DNA from: an uncultured Muribaculaceae bacterium
GTDB taxonomy: Bacteria; Bacteroidota; Bacteroidia; Bacteroidales; Muribaculaceae
NCBI GenBank assembly: GCA_910589095.1
Contig: CAJUSN010000144.1
Coordinates: forward strand, 1 to 5,805
Direction of reading: 5' to 3'
DNA length: 5,805 nucleotides
Below are positions 5,723 through 5,805 of this stretch, piece by piece. Each line of letters starts with the position of its first letter. Positions within the stretch are counted from its first letter, which is position 1. The notes under the pieces were generated by a model. It did not search any database and was not told where the DNA came from. It worked only from the letters and a program-made list of their open reading frames with translations. A program made the position numbers and the translations under genes.

Positions 5723-5805
5723 TTATTCGCTTATGCGATCAATCAACCGCTTAACTTGGGTGATTTGGAACTTGCTACCATTAGGAGCGACAAAACCCTG
5801 CTCAT
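5723..5805 (-). CDS. C-terminal end of a protein, possibly a serine recombinase (partial)
   Basis: Only the last 26 codons are in the window; the gene continues past the right edge. The tail contains EQGFVAPNGSKFQITQVKR, then LIDRISE and TAA (5723-5725). The pattern G-x-x-x-P-x-G-x-x-F-x-x-x-x-V-x-R-L-I resembles the short helix-turn-helix segment near the C-terminus of many resolvase/invertase-type serine recombinases (their usual form is like GxxTxxGxxWxxxxVxRIL). That similarity is from memory of the family and is tentative. It is read in the same direction as the structured RNA and operon. If correct, it supports a mobile or invertible context for the right half of the window. Confidence 0.5.
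   Translation of the reverse strand, partial: EQGFVAPNGSKFQITQVKRLIDRISE

Noticed and set aside
3248..5805. CRISPR array or tandem repeats
   Set aside because: No regularly spaced direct repeats were found on reading through the non-coding stretches.

Overview
The window looks like a Bacteroidales chromosome (Bacteroides, Prevotella or Muribaculaceae type). Three observations suggest this: the style of the histidine kinase and response regulator, a carboxypeptidase-regulatory-like (CarboxypepD_reg) exported protein, no Shine-Dalgarno sites, and a good match to the Bacteroides -33 TTG / -7 TAnnTTTG promoter. The species cannot be named from sequence alone.

Left half (1-3247, + strand, moderate G+C): one tightly packed operon. 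It holds a sensor histidine kinase cut by the left window edge, an OmpR-family response regulator overlapping the kinase by 11 bases, and 4 bases later a 439-residue exported protein with an N-terminal CarboxypepD_reg-like beta-sandwich. This is an ordinary two-component module with a co-transcribed envelope protein of unknown function.

Junction (3248-3523): a 16-base perfect palindrome at 3289-3304, then a headless reading frame on the - strand (3329-3511) that looks like the 3' stump of a broken gene, then a small inverted repeat. Base composition drops clearly to the right, so this is probably the edge of an acquired segment.

Right half (3524-5805, all - strand, A+T rich): read in the direction of transcription (right to left), it holds five things. 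First is the last 26 codons of a protein whose C-terminus resembles the end of serine recombinases. Next is a canonical Bacteroides-type promoter. Then comes a roughly 250-nt RNA region that folds by hand into one long rod-like hairpin of about ten helices. A weaker second promoter follows. Last is a three-gene operon: an unknown helical protein, a degenerate ankyrin-repeat protein, and a membrane-anchored transglutaminase/papain-like protein with a visible Cys-His-Asp triad.

The most interesting item is the structured RNA at about 5413-5665. Its helices, including perfect 9-bp and 7-bp long-range pairings, are read directly from the sequence; its identity is not known to me. The three-gene operon beside it, next to a possible recombinase and a broken gene, has the look of accessory cargo (defence, conflict or mobile-element function), but nothing here proves a function.
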